Positions 1-5,732 of a stretch of 8,429 nucleotides of DNA are shown piece by piece. The DNA lies in contig JANWZU010000128.1 of NCBI GenBank assembly GCA_025054795.1, positions 1-8,429 on the forward strand, written 5' to 3'. The notes below the pieces were generated by a model, which worked only from the letters and a program-made list of their open reading frames with translations, made no database searches and had not been told where the DNA came from. A program made the translations under genes and the position numbers. Each line of letters begins with the position of its first letter. Position 1 is the stretch's first letter. This DNA is from Candidatus Caldarchaeum sp. GTDB taxonomy: Archaea > Thermoproteota > Nitrososphaeria_A > Caldarchaeales > Caldarchaeaceae.

Positions 1-12
1 AGTAGGGAGGGG

Positions 13-657
13 TCACCACTCTACTCTACCCCATGAGTTCCTAAATTTGATTTTTCGACTTATTATTTGATAGAAGGAAGCATCTCCACGTTCAAATTTT
101 CTGAAACAAGCACCCGCGACAAAATCGGCTGCTTGGAGACAAACTTCATCTTGAGAATTAGCGTGCATAACCCTGATGGTTGGCACTTTACGACCACGTT
201 CCACAAAAAATTTCCACTCCATTTTGTCTTTTAAGTAGCGTTCAAATTCTTCACGGGTCTCTCGATGTAGGCTCTTATCGAGAACGAAATCCACAGAACT
301 CGGGAGATATCCAAGAATGTTTGTGATTACATAGTTAACAATTAGATAATTGTACAATATCTTAGGGTTTTTCCTCAGTTCCTCCTTAACCGAATTTTTC
401 TCCACGACTACGACGCCGACATCTAGCTCTTCAGAACATATGGTCTCGAGAACCTGTTTTCTCACGTAGTTTGAATCGTGCGAGAACTTGAACTCGTTGC
501 CGAAGAAACGTTTATCACCCACTAAGCGTTTTCGGAGCCTTTGCAGAGATTTTCTTAGTGTCCATGGTTCTCTCAAAATGAGGTGAGCTATAACGAAAAA
601 TTTTGATGATTTTGGGTTGAATCCTAGATCGCCTGCTTCGTCTATGTAAATGAACAA
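13..657 (-). CDS. DUF3800 domain protein
   Basis: The 214-residue product opens with IYIDEAGDLGF, the hallmark of the DUF3800 family (usually YIDESGD near the N-terminus). Further acidic residues sit where this family keeps them: E55 in GNEFKFSH, D127 in VDFVLDKS, and D170/D178 in SQDEVCLQAADFVAGA. Family knowledge: DUF3800 proteins are thought to adopt an RNase H-like fold with a metal-binding acidic cluster, and they often occur near mobile or defence genes; no reaction is established. The start is TTG at 657-655, because the conserved strand begins at once and a TATA-like box lies about 28 bases upstream, implying a leaderless message. The gene is visibly more AT-rich than its neighbours, which suggests acquisition by transfer (inference). 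No partner gene is visible in the window. Confidence 0.8.
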   Translation of the reverse strand: MFIYIDEAGDLGFNPKSSKFFVIAHLILREPWTLRKSLQRLRKRLVGDKRFFGNEFKFSHDSNYVRKQVLETICSEELDVGVVVVEKNSVKEELRKNPKILYNYLIVNYVITNILGYLPSSVDFVLDKSLHRETREEFERYLKDKMEWKFFVERGRKVPTIRVMHANSQDEVCLQAADFVAGACFRKFERGDASFYQIISRKIKFRNSWGRVEW

Positions 658-681
658 TCTAGGAAGATGCAGAGAGAGACG

Positions 682-689
682 TATTTATT
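682..689 (-). promoter_or_regulatory. TATA-like box for the DUF3800 gene
   Basis: Read on the minus strand this is AATAAATA. Its centre is about 28 bases upstream of the TTG at 657, the spacing expected of an archaeal box A for a transcript that begins at or next to the start codon. Seen in the sequence; transcription from it is inferred. Confidence 0.5.
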
Positions 690-718
690 TTCTATGCAGA
701 TTGTTAACTTAGTTTTGT

Positions 719-1588
719 TTAGGTTTTTTTCAGGGTTGTTCCTGCTAGGTATGTGCCTACGGCTGTGAAAAATGCTGCGAACAGCGAGACAGCAGCCATG
801 TCTGTGATGAGGATGGCTGTGTTGGCCGCCTGGCCTAGCAGGAGTGTCTGTCGTACGGCGTCGACTGCGTAGCTTATCGGGTTGGCTAGTGCGATGGTCT
901 GCAGCCATGGGGGCATGAGGCTGACGGGGTAGAGGGCGTTGCTTGCGAACATCAGCGGAAGGTTGAGGAGGTTCATGACGGCGGCCTGAGACTCCCAGCT
1001 CTTCAGACGCAGGCCTACGGCGATGGAGAACGAGGACAGCCCTACGGCGAGGATGCATAGGGCGGCGACAGCTATCAAGGGCCCCAGAGGCAGAAGCGGG
1101 TTGAACCTTGCGCCCAAAGCCAAGGCGAGCAGAAGAAGCAGAGAAGCCTGAAGAACAGAGCGGACGACTGTGGCCAAAACCTTCGAGACGATTATCGAGC
1201 CACGCCAGATGGGGGCTGCGAGAAGCTTGTTGAGGAAGCCGAGCCGTCTGTCCCAAGCTATCCCCATGCCGCTCGACATCGAGGTGAACAGAACCGTTAT
1301 GCTCAGCATGCCCAGCGAGATGTAGCTGAAGTAGTCTATGTCAGCTCTTCCGAAAAACCTCGTCAAAATGCTGTTGAAGACGGAGGCTATCTGAGAAGTT
1401 GCCGCCGGAGGAAGCTGGTCGAGGATTTCGTTGGGTATTCTCAGGAAGCCGGTTAGGTTGAAGGCTTTGCCGAACAAACCCATCCACAGAACAGGCTGGA
1501 CAAGCGTGAACACCAGCAGGAAAGGAGAGCGGTACCATTTTTTCAGCTCACGCATCGTCAAAACCCTAACCTCCGTCAACACATCCAT
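719..1588 (-). CDS. ABC-2 type exporter permease
   Basis: The 289-residue membrane protein is the transmembrane half of a DrrB/ABC-2 exporter. It has a cytoplasmic N-terminus (MDVLTEVRVLTMRELKKWYR), a first helix near residues 24-42, a loop rich in polar residues, then about five more hydrophobic segments. The family motif LANPISYAVDAVR is present near residue 236, ahead of the last helix. The start is the ATG at 1588-1586, which shares one base with the TGA stop of the upstream ATPase (TGATG), so the two are probably translationally coupled. A TTG one codon further upstream is open but less likely. With the ATPase it should form a 2+2 exporter in the cytoplasmic membrane. The substrate cannot be told; drugs, lipids or polysaccharides are all known for this family. 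Confidence 0.9.
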   Translation of the reverse strand: MDVLTEVRVLTMRELKKWYRSPFLLVFTLVQPVLWMGLFGKAFNLTGFLRIPNEILDQLPPAATSQIASVFNSILTRFFGRADIDYFSYISLGMLSITVLFTSMSSGMGIAWDRRLGFLNKLLAAPIWRGSIIVSKVLATVVRSVLQASLLLLLALALGARFNPLLPLGPLIAVAALCILAVGLSSFSIAVGLRLKSWESQAAVMNLLNLPLMFASNALYPVSLMPPWLQTIALANPISYAVDAVRQTLLLGQAANTAILITDMAAVSLFAAFFTAVGTYLAGTTLKKT

Positions 1589-2586
1589 CAAACAGCCCTC
1601 GCCCTCCTCAGCACATGCCTCCTTCTGAAGCTCTCCTCCCAGCTCCCCGCCTCCTCACGCAGCTTACGGCCCGTGTACTCGAGGAAAACCTCGTCAAGCG
1701 TGGGAGTCTTCAGCATGATGCGCTGAACCTTCACATCGTTTCTGACAAGGGCCTCGACTATCAGAGGAAGAGCCTTGTCCCCCCTCTCCACAGTCAGCCT
1801 GTACAAACCGTCCACCACGGCGACACGCTTAACGCCAGATATCTTCTCAACAATCTCGGCTACGCTGCGGCCGCCGTCGACAACCTCCAGCTCCACAACA
1901 TCTCCTCCGAGCGAGTTCTTCAGGTTCACGGGCTTGTCGACGGCCTTGATTCTGCCACGGTCGATGATGGCTATCCTGTCGCAGAGGGCGTCGGCTTCAT
2001 CCATGTAATGAGTGGTCATGAAAACTGTCACGCCCGCCTCGCTTCTAAGTCGCTTGATGTAGCTCCATATGGCTGCACGTGTAGCCACGTCCAACCCCAG
2101 AGTAGGCTCGTCGAGGAAAAGGATGCGAGGCCTGTGAATCAGGCCTGCTGCGAGGTCGAGCCTCTTCCTCATACCTCCCGAGTACGTCTCAACCCGTTTG
2201 TCAGCCACTTCAGACAATCCGACCAGCTCGAGGAGCTCGGCTATGGTTTTCCTAGCCTGCTCATGTGTTAGGTGGTAGAGGCCTGCTTGAAGCATCAGGT
2301 TCTCTCTTCCGGTTAGGTCGTCGTCGACGGTTATCTCCTGCGGCACAAGCCCAACCGCCTGCCTAACTTTAGAAGGCTGCTTTGAGACGTCGTAGCCTGC
2401 TACGAACGCTTTTCCCGAAGTCGGCCTGATAAGAGTCGTGAGTATGTTGATGGTTGTGGTTTTGCCTGCTCCGTTGGGGCCGAGGAAGCCGAACAACTCC
2501 CCCTCCTCGACCGTGAAGCTGACGTTGTCCACCGCCACCAGCTGTCCAAACCTTTTGACAAGGCCCTCAACCTCGACGGCTTTCAT
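1588..2586 (-). CDS. ABC exporter ATP-binding protein, DrrA-like
   Basis: The 332-residue ATPase energises the permease encoded immediately downstream. Counting from the ATG at 2586: Walker A GPNGAGKTT at 36-44, Q-loop Q83 in LVPQE, signature YSGGM at 135-139, Walker B ILFLDE at 155-160, and switch histidine H193 in TTHYMDEADA. After about residue 220 comes the extra C-terminal region typical of DrrA-like subunits, containing TPTLDEVFLEYTG. The ATG at 2586 (MKAVEVEGL) is preferred over an in-frame ATG at 2601 because a TATA-like stretch is centred about 26 bases before it. All catalytic elements are present, so it should be active. It reads into the permease with a TGATG overlap. The exported substrate is unknown. 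Confidence 0.93.
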   Translation of the reverse strand: MKAVEVEGLVKRFGQLVAVDNVSFTVEEGELFGFLGPNGAGKTTTINILTTLIRPTSGKAFVAGYDVSKQPSKVRQAVGLVPQEITVDDDLTGRENLMLQAGLYHLTHEQARKTIAELLELVGLSEVADKRVETYSGGMRKRLDLAAGLIHRPRILFLDEPTLGLDVATRAAIWSYIKRLRSEAGVTVFMTTHYMDEADALCDRIAIIDRGRIKAVDKPVNLKNSLGGDVVELEVVDGGRSVAEIVEKISGVKRVAVVDGLYRLTVERGDKALPLIVEALVRNDVKVQRIMLKTPTLDEVFLEYTGRKLREEAGSWEESFRRRHVLRRARAV

Positions 2587-2606
2587 CCCATACCCAACCA
2601 TCCACG

Positions 2607-2618
2607 TAAAAGAAATAG
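2607..2618 (-). promoter_or_regulatory. TATA-like box for the DrrAB-type exporter pair
   Basis: On the minus strand the stretch reads CTATTTCTTTTA, an AT-rich island inside a GC-rich gap. Its centre is about 26 bases from the ATG at 2586, matching leaderless geometry. The match to a TATA consensus is only moderate, so this is tentative. Confidence 0.4.
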
Positions 2619-2682
2619 CTTCCGCACCACCGACATCCCCTCCCCAGCCCGGCCAAAGCTGTCAGCCGGTTCGCATCCCAGC

Positions 2683-2838
2683 ATGCGTAGGTTGGAGAAG
2701 ACATCCGCCATACCGCAGCACGGCAGGCTTTCCGTCGGTAGACCTTTTGGAGGAGCTGGGTTATTCAAGGTCAGCTTCATCAAAGCCGGTGGGTCTGTGA
2801 AGATTAACTGCCCGGTTGAGTGGAGCTCGGATTTTTAG
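2683..2838 (+). CDS. possible 51-residue hypothetical protein
   Basis: An open frame runs from ATG 2683 to TAG 2836-2838. Its product is basic at the start (MRRLEK) and has a glycine-rich middle (GRPFGGAG) followed by a strand-like section, FKVSFIKAGGSVKINCP, and EWSSDF at the end. I do not recognise it. In favour: it fills a gap otherwise without a gene, the last 35 codons look protein-like, and its stop overlaps the stop of the convergent PPOX gene by a few bases (TTAG). Against: there is no TATA box at the expected distance, no clear ribosome site, and the frame stays open upstream without another start, as GC-rich DNA often does. It could equally be a gene remnant or chance. Confidence 0.25.
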   Translation: MRRLEKTSAIPQHGRLSVGRPFGGAGLFKVSFIKAGGSVKINCPVEWSSDF

Positions 2839-3227
2839 CCTAGGACTTTCGCTTGGTCTGGTTTGATTTTCATGATTACTCTTACGTCGCCCGGCCTCCG
2901 CCACTTGAACTTCTCACCCGTGTATTTTACGGCCAGCTTGTCGATGTGCTCGTCTGCTTTCGGGCCTGTTATCCATTCGACGACCCTGCCTCTGACGTAT
3001 GCGTAGCGGTAGGGGTTGCTCCACTCCGGGACAGCCACAGCGACGGCTGGGTTTCTCCTCGTGTTCCTCTCCTTCACCCTGCCGGCAGCCGTGTTCACGA
3101 GAATGTAGCCGTTCTCTTCGTCAACCCATACAGGCGTGACCTGCGGAGAGCCGTCCGAGCCTACTGTTGCGAGGAATGCGAAGTTCCTCCCCTGAATTAT
3201 CTTCCTAACCTGCTCGTCCAGAGCCAT
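2835..3227 (-). CDS. PPOX-class flavin/F420-binding protein
   Basis: The 130-residue protein belongs to the pyridoxamine 5'-phosphate oxidase-like split-barrel family. The N-terminal section FAFLATVGSDGSPQVTPVWV (about residues 17-36) is the usual first pair of strands. It is followed by GYILVNTAAGRVKERNTRRNP, the phosphate/cofactor-binding turn with basic residues, then YAYVRGRVVEW. The length and the VTPVWV...NTAAGRVKERN pattern fit the small Rv1155-like subgroup, whose studied members bind the deazaflavin F420; FMN cannot be excluded from sequence alone. Its substrate is unknown. It is a single gene with a TATA box of its own in the 31-base gap after the nucleotidyltransferase, so it need not be co-transcribed with it. 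Confidence 0.85.
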   Translation of the reverse strand: MALDEQVRKIIQGRNFAFLATVGSDGSPQVTPVWVDEENGYILVNTAAGRVKERNTRRNPAVAVAVPEWSNPYRYAYVRGRVVEWITGPKADEHIDKLAVKYTGEKFKWRRPGDVRVIMKIKPDQAKVLG

Positions 3228-3249
3228 GAAGCATCTTCTGCGTCGGAGC

Positions 3250-3257
3250 TATTTACA
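3250..3257 (-). promoter_or_regulatory. TATA-like box for the PPOX gene
   Basis: Minus-strand TGTAAATA is centred 26-27 bases before the ATG at 3227, again the spacing of a leaderless archaeal transcript. It lies just after the stop codon of the upstream nucleotidyltransferase. Confidence 0.5.
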
Positions 3258-3258
3258 C

Positions 3259-3984
3259 TTAACGGCTGCGTAGGCTGGCCAGATAGCTGTCAACCATCTC
3301 GTTAGTCAGCTTCTCGTACTTTTCCGTCGAGCCGACGTCGTACCAGAAGGCCTCCGAGACGTAGGCGGCAACCTTCTCGCCTTTCTCGATGAGAAACGGA
3401 ATCAGGTCGGACATTATGTCAACAGACCTCTCGGCAAGCTTCAGCGTGCGGGCCTCGAGCGCAAGAAGCCCTATAGTGACGTTGATGTCGATGAAGGGTT
3501 TTTCACGCATCGACACCACTCTGCTGTCCCTCACCTCGGCAACTCCGACTGGAAGCTGGTATCTTGGTGCGAGGGCCAGCGTCGCCGCAGCTTTCTCAGC
3601 CTGATGTTTCTGGGCGAGGGCCCTTAGGTCGAGGTTTGTCAGGATGTCGCCGTAGTAGACGAGAAGCGAGTCGTTGTGATGGATGGCTCCATGCTTCAAG
3701 GCGTTTATGAGGGAGGAGCAGGTGCCTTTGACGTCTTCGGAGTCCCATACGTAGCTCAGCCGCAGCCCAACCCTCGAACCGTCCTCGAAGTAGTTGGCAA
3801 CCTGCTCGCCCTTGTATCCCACGAGCAGTAGAGCTTCCTCGAAGCCGTGCAGCCTGATGTGGCGGAGGATGTACTCGAGCAGGGGCCTCTGCTCACGGCC
3901 CACGGGCACCATCGTCTTCTGGAAGTAGTAGGTCAGAGGCCTAAGCCTGCTTCCCTCACCTCCGCACAGCACAACCGGCTTCAT
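3259..3984 (-). CDS. NDP-sugar pyrophosphorylase-like nucleotidyltransferase
   Basis: The 241-residue protein has the single Rossmann-like domain of sugar-1-phosphate nucleotidyltransferases, which join an NTP and a sugar phosphate to give an NDP-sugar and pyrophosphate. Visible motifs are GGEGSRLRPLT at 8-18 (nucleotide-binding loop), K23 in QKTMVPVG (pyrophosphate-contacting lysine position), YYGDILTNLD at 110-119 with the metal-binding D113, the REKP lysine K162, and FWYDVGSTEKYEK with D216 as the likely second metal ligand. It stops where larger relatives continue into a left-handed beta-helix, so it is the short RmlA-like form. The segment VKGTCSSLINA replaces the more usual LGTAGAL, so the base or sugar preference is uncertain. 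No sugar-modifying gene lies beside it. It is divergent from nop10. Confidence 0.88.
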   Translation of the reverse strand: MKPVVLCGGEGSRLRPLTYYFQKTMVPVGREQRPLLEYILRHIRLHGFEEALLLVGYKGEQVANYFEDGSRVGLRLSYVWDSEDVKGTCSSLINALKHGAIHHNDSLLVYYGDILTNLDLRALAQKHQAEKAAATLALAPRYQLPVGVAEVRDSRVVSMREKPFIDINVTIGLLALEARTLKLAERSVDIMSDLIPFLIEKGEKVAAYVSEAFWYDVGSTEKYEKLTNEMVDSYLASLRSR

Positions 3985-4014
3985 TCCCAGAGGACCTGTG
4001 TCGTTTGAGTTGTG

Positions 4015-4020
4015 TTTATA
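4015..4020. promoter_or_regulatory. shared TATA box between nucleotidyltransferase and nop10
   Basis: TTTATA on the plus strand (TATAAA on the minus strand) is the only TATA-like element in the 58-base divergent gap. It is centred 25-28 bases before the TTG starts at 4043/4046 of nop10, and about 33 bases before the ATG at 3984 of the minus-strand gene. One element therefore could serve both genes, giving a leaderless nop10 message and a leader of about seven bases for the other. The placement is seen; bidirectional use is inferred. Confidence 0.5.
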
Positions 4021-4042
4021 GCTTTCCCAGAGAGTTTACAGG

Positions 4043-4261
4043 TTGTTGAAGGCGGGGCGGCTGAGGAGATGCCCTTCGTGCAGAACGTATACGTTGAAGG
4101 AGAGCTGTCCCTCATGCGGCGAGAGAACCTTGTCCCCTCATCCTGTCCACTTCATTCCCGACAGCAGGATGGCTGAGCTGCTGCTGAAGGCTAGAAGAAG
4201 TCTTCACGGGAAGCAGGAGACTTCGGATGGGGATGAAAACGTCGGCGGCGAGGGTGGTTGA
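4043..4261 (+). CDS. nop10: H/ACA RNP protein Nop10, divergent
   Basis: The 72-residue protein begins with the Nop10 zinc ribbon: C10/C13 and C22/C25 in RRCPSCRTYTLKESCPSCG, including the diagnostic YTLKE. It then has the expected PHP linker (residues 32-34). Nop10 stabilises the pseudouridine synthase Cbf5 in H/ACA guide-RNA particles that modify rRNA. The section after the linker is unusual: most archaeal Nop10 proteins continue with a PPRFSPEDPYGRYRR-like motif, but here it reads PVHFIPDSRMAELLLKARR. An acidic, glycine-rich tail (SDGDENVGGEGG) makes it longer than the usual 55-60 residues. The start is TTG at 4043 or the adjacent TTG at 4046, fixed by the TATA box. The gene is not beside the translation genes that often accompany it. 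Confidence 0.8.
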   Translation: MLKAGRLRRCPSCRTYTLKESCPSCGERTLSPHPVHFIPDSRMAELLLKARRSLHGKQETSDGDENVGGEGG

Positions 4262-4301
4262 AGAAGCTGAGTCTTCGGCATTCCTGTGGAAGATGTCAAA
4301 C

Positions 4302-4313
4302 GATATATTTAAA
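4302..4313 (+). promoter_or_regulatory. strong TATA box, probable amt-glnK promoter
   Basis: The stretch GATATATTTAAA within an AT-rich island (4301-4316) is the best TATA-like element in the window and is preceded by AAAC, which could act as a BRE. Start of transcription would fall near 4334-4339. The next full gene downstream is amt, whose ATG is about 170 bases away, so this message would carry a long leader, unlike the other genes here. No closer TATA-like element to amt was seen. Confidence 0.55.
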
Positions 4314-4337
4314 TTTCGGCTATTTTCCGAAATAGCC
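4313..4337. repeat. two overlapping inverted repeats, candidate operator
   Basis: GGCTATTT (4318-4325) and AAATAGCC (4330-4337) form a perfect 8-base inverted repeat around TCCG. Overlapping it, ATTTCGG (4313-4319) and CCGAAAT (4327-4333) form a perfect 7-base inverted repeat with a 7-base spacer. Both lie between the TATA box and the expected start of transcription, where a bound repressor would block RNA polymerase. This is a plausible operator for nitrogen control of amt-glnK. It does not match the NrpR consensus I recall (GGAA-N6-TTCC), so the regulator is unknown. Confidence 0.5.
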
Positions 4338-4344
4338 AATTAAA

Positions 4345-4512
4345 ATGGTCAAAAAGTCAAAGAAAAAGATAGGAATACGTCACAACACCTCAGCTATCGC
4401 ACCGAAGACAGCCATAAGCCATACAACCACAACGCCAGCCAGCTTCACACGCAGACAGCCCATGGCCTCGAGAAAACCAATCCAACCCGCAGAGGCGATG
4501 GCCCATGGTTGA
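4345..4512 (+). CDS. possible 55-residue leader ORF before amt
   Basis: An ORF runs from ATG 4345, roughly ten bases after the predicted transcription start, to the TGA at 4510-4512. It overlaps the first eight bases of amt in another frame. The product is very basic at first (MVKKSKKKIGIR), then threonine/alanine/proline-rich with no recognisable domain. Its position suggests either an upstream ORF influencing amt translation or simply untranslated leader that happens to be open. Composition is not convincingly protein-like, and I recognise no family. Confidence 0.25.
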   Translation: MVKKSKKKIGIRHNTSAIAPKTAISHTTTTPASFTRRQPMASRKPIQPAEAMAHG

Positions 4513-5722
4513 CGCAGGAGACACAGCTTGGCTCCTGATATCCTCAGCACTCGTCTTCCTGATGACACCTGCCCTAGGCTTCTTCTACGGCGGCCTAGTC
4601 AGGAAAAAGAACCTCGCCAACACGATAATGATGTGCTTCACCGCCGCAGCCCTCATAAGCCTTCAGTGGGTTTTTTGGGGGTACACGCTTGCGTTCGGCC
4701 CTACGGTCAACGGCTTGATTGGAGGACTCGAATGGCTCGGTCTCAGAGGGGTTGGCCCAGACCCAAACACAGACTACGCACCTACGGTGCCGCATCTGGC
4801 GTTCATGCTGTTTCAGGGAATGTTCGCAGTCATCACTCCGGCGTTGATAATAGGTGCTGTCGTGGAGAGGATAAAGTTCAGCTCATCCCTCCTGTTTCTG
4901 CTGCTGTGGTCGACGATAGTCTACGACCCTCTAGCCCACTGGGTGTGGGGAGTTGGCGGATGGCTGAGAAACTTAGGAGCCCTTGACTTCGCAGGCGGGA
5001 CTGTGGTCCACATCAACGCAGGTATTGCGGCGCTTGCAGCTGCTTTGGTTTTGAAAAAGCGGCTAGGCTACGGGTCTGGAGCGTTCGAGCCAAGCAACAT
5101 AACCTACGTGGTTTTAGGAGCTTCGCTGCTGTGGTTCGGATGGTTCGGGTTCAACGCCGGAAGCGCTCTAACCTCGGGAAGCCTTGCTGCAAGCGCATTT
5201 GTCGCAACAAACACGGCTGCGAGCGCAGCGACGTTGTCTTGGCTGCTTATGTCGTGGCTGTCGAAGGGTAAAGCCAGCATCATAGGAGCTGCAAGCGGCG
5301 CTGTAGCAGGCCTAGTAGCCGTGACACCTGCCTCCGGTTTTGTGGATGTGCTGGGCGCTGCGGTCATAGGCCTAGTCGCAGGAGTTCTCTGCTTCTACGC
5401 TGTCGGCCTCAGGTCGAGACTCAAGATAGACGACTCGCTCGACGTCTGGGGTGTACATGGAGTTGGCGGAACGTGGGGAGCTATTGCGACAGGAATCTTC
5501 GCAAACCCGGCGATAAACCCCGCGGCAGCCGGCCTGCTCTACGGCAACCCCTACCAGCTTGTGCCACAGCTGTTGGCAACTGCGGTTGCTTGGGTCTACA
5601 GCTTCACGCTTACCTACGTCATCCTCAAGCTTATCGACAAAGCGGTTGGCCTTAGAGTGAAGAGGGAGGATGAATTGGTCGGCTTAGACTTGACGCAGCA
5701 TGCTGAGCCTGCGTACGTGTAG
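4505..5722 (+). CDS. amt: ammonium transporter Amt
   Basis: The 405-residue membrane protein is an Amt/Mep/Rh channel with about eleven helices. It conducts ammonium or ammonia across the cytoplasmic membrane. Key residues of the E. coli AmtB pore are present: F107 in FQGMFAVITPA, W148 in HWVWG, D161 and H169 in DFAGGTVVHINAG, F216 and S220 in FGWFGFNAGSA, and the second pore histidine H318 in VHGVGGTWG. The cytoplasmic tail has EDELVGLDLTQHAEPAYV, matching the conserved EGLDLxEHGExAY region that transmits P-II control. There is no signal peptide. The start at MVDAGDTAWLL matches the family's N-terminus and has GAGG nine bases before it. It is followed after about ten bases by glnK, a widespread and functionally coupled pairing. 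Confidence 0.97.
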   Translation: MVDAGDTAWLLISSALVFLMTPALGFFYGGLVRKKNLANTIMMCFTAAALISLQWVFWGYTLAFGPTVNGLIGGLEWLGLRGVGPDPNTDYAPTVPHLAFMLFQGMFAVITPALIIGAVVERIKFSSSLLFLLLWSTIVYDPLAHWVWGVGGWLRNLGALDFAGGTVVHINAGIAALAAALVLKKRLGYGSGAFEPSNITYVVLGASLLWFGWFGFNAGSALTSGSLAASAFVATNTAASAATLSWLLMSWLSKGKASIIGAASGAVAGLVAVTPASGFVDVLGAAVIGLVAGVLCFYAVGLRSRLKIDDSLDVWGVHGVGGTWGAIATGIFANPAINPAAAGLLYGNPYQLVPQLLATAVAWVYSFTLTYVILKLIDKAVGLRVKREDELVGLDLTQHAEPAYV

Positions 5723-5727
5723 GTGAT
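5721..5727 (+). promoter_or_regulatory. ribosome binding site of glnK
   Basis: AGGTGAT is a seven-base match to the complement of the archaeal 16S rRNA 3' end and overlaps the amt stop codon. It stands five bases before the GTG at 5733, two before the GTG at 5730 and eleven before the ATG at 5739, which helps choose the GTG at 5733 as the glnK start. Confidence 0.6.
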
Positions 5728-5732
5728 GTGTG

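Noticed and set aside
642..1256. long plus-strand ORF opposite the exporter permease
   Set aside because: Arginine/proline/histidine-rich product without motifs; a shadow of the well-supported permease.
1615..2271. 218-codon plus-strand ORF opposite the DrrA-like ATPase
   Set aside because: The opposite strand encodes all ABC motifs; this frame is open only because of GC-rich codons.
2665..2681. tRNA T-arm-like sequence (CCGGTTCGCATCCCAGC)
   Set aside because: Only two of five stem pairs form and no acceptor, D or anticodon arm can be found on either side.
2583..2783. 66-codon minus-strand ORF whose stop overlaps the exporter ATPase start as ATGA
   Set aside because: The overlap is attractive, but the likely exporter promoter (2607-2618) lies inside it, the product (cysteine/proline-rich then GEGMSVVRKLF) resembles no family, and a plus-strand frame over the same bases looks at least as protein-like.
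4380..4463. 27-codon hydrophobic minus-strand ORF (single helix, LAGVVVVWLMAVFG)
   Set aside because: It is antisense to the amt leader with no promoter of its own. The complement of a threonine/alanine-rich frame readily reads as hydrophobic, so a small membrane protein is possible but unsupported.
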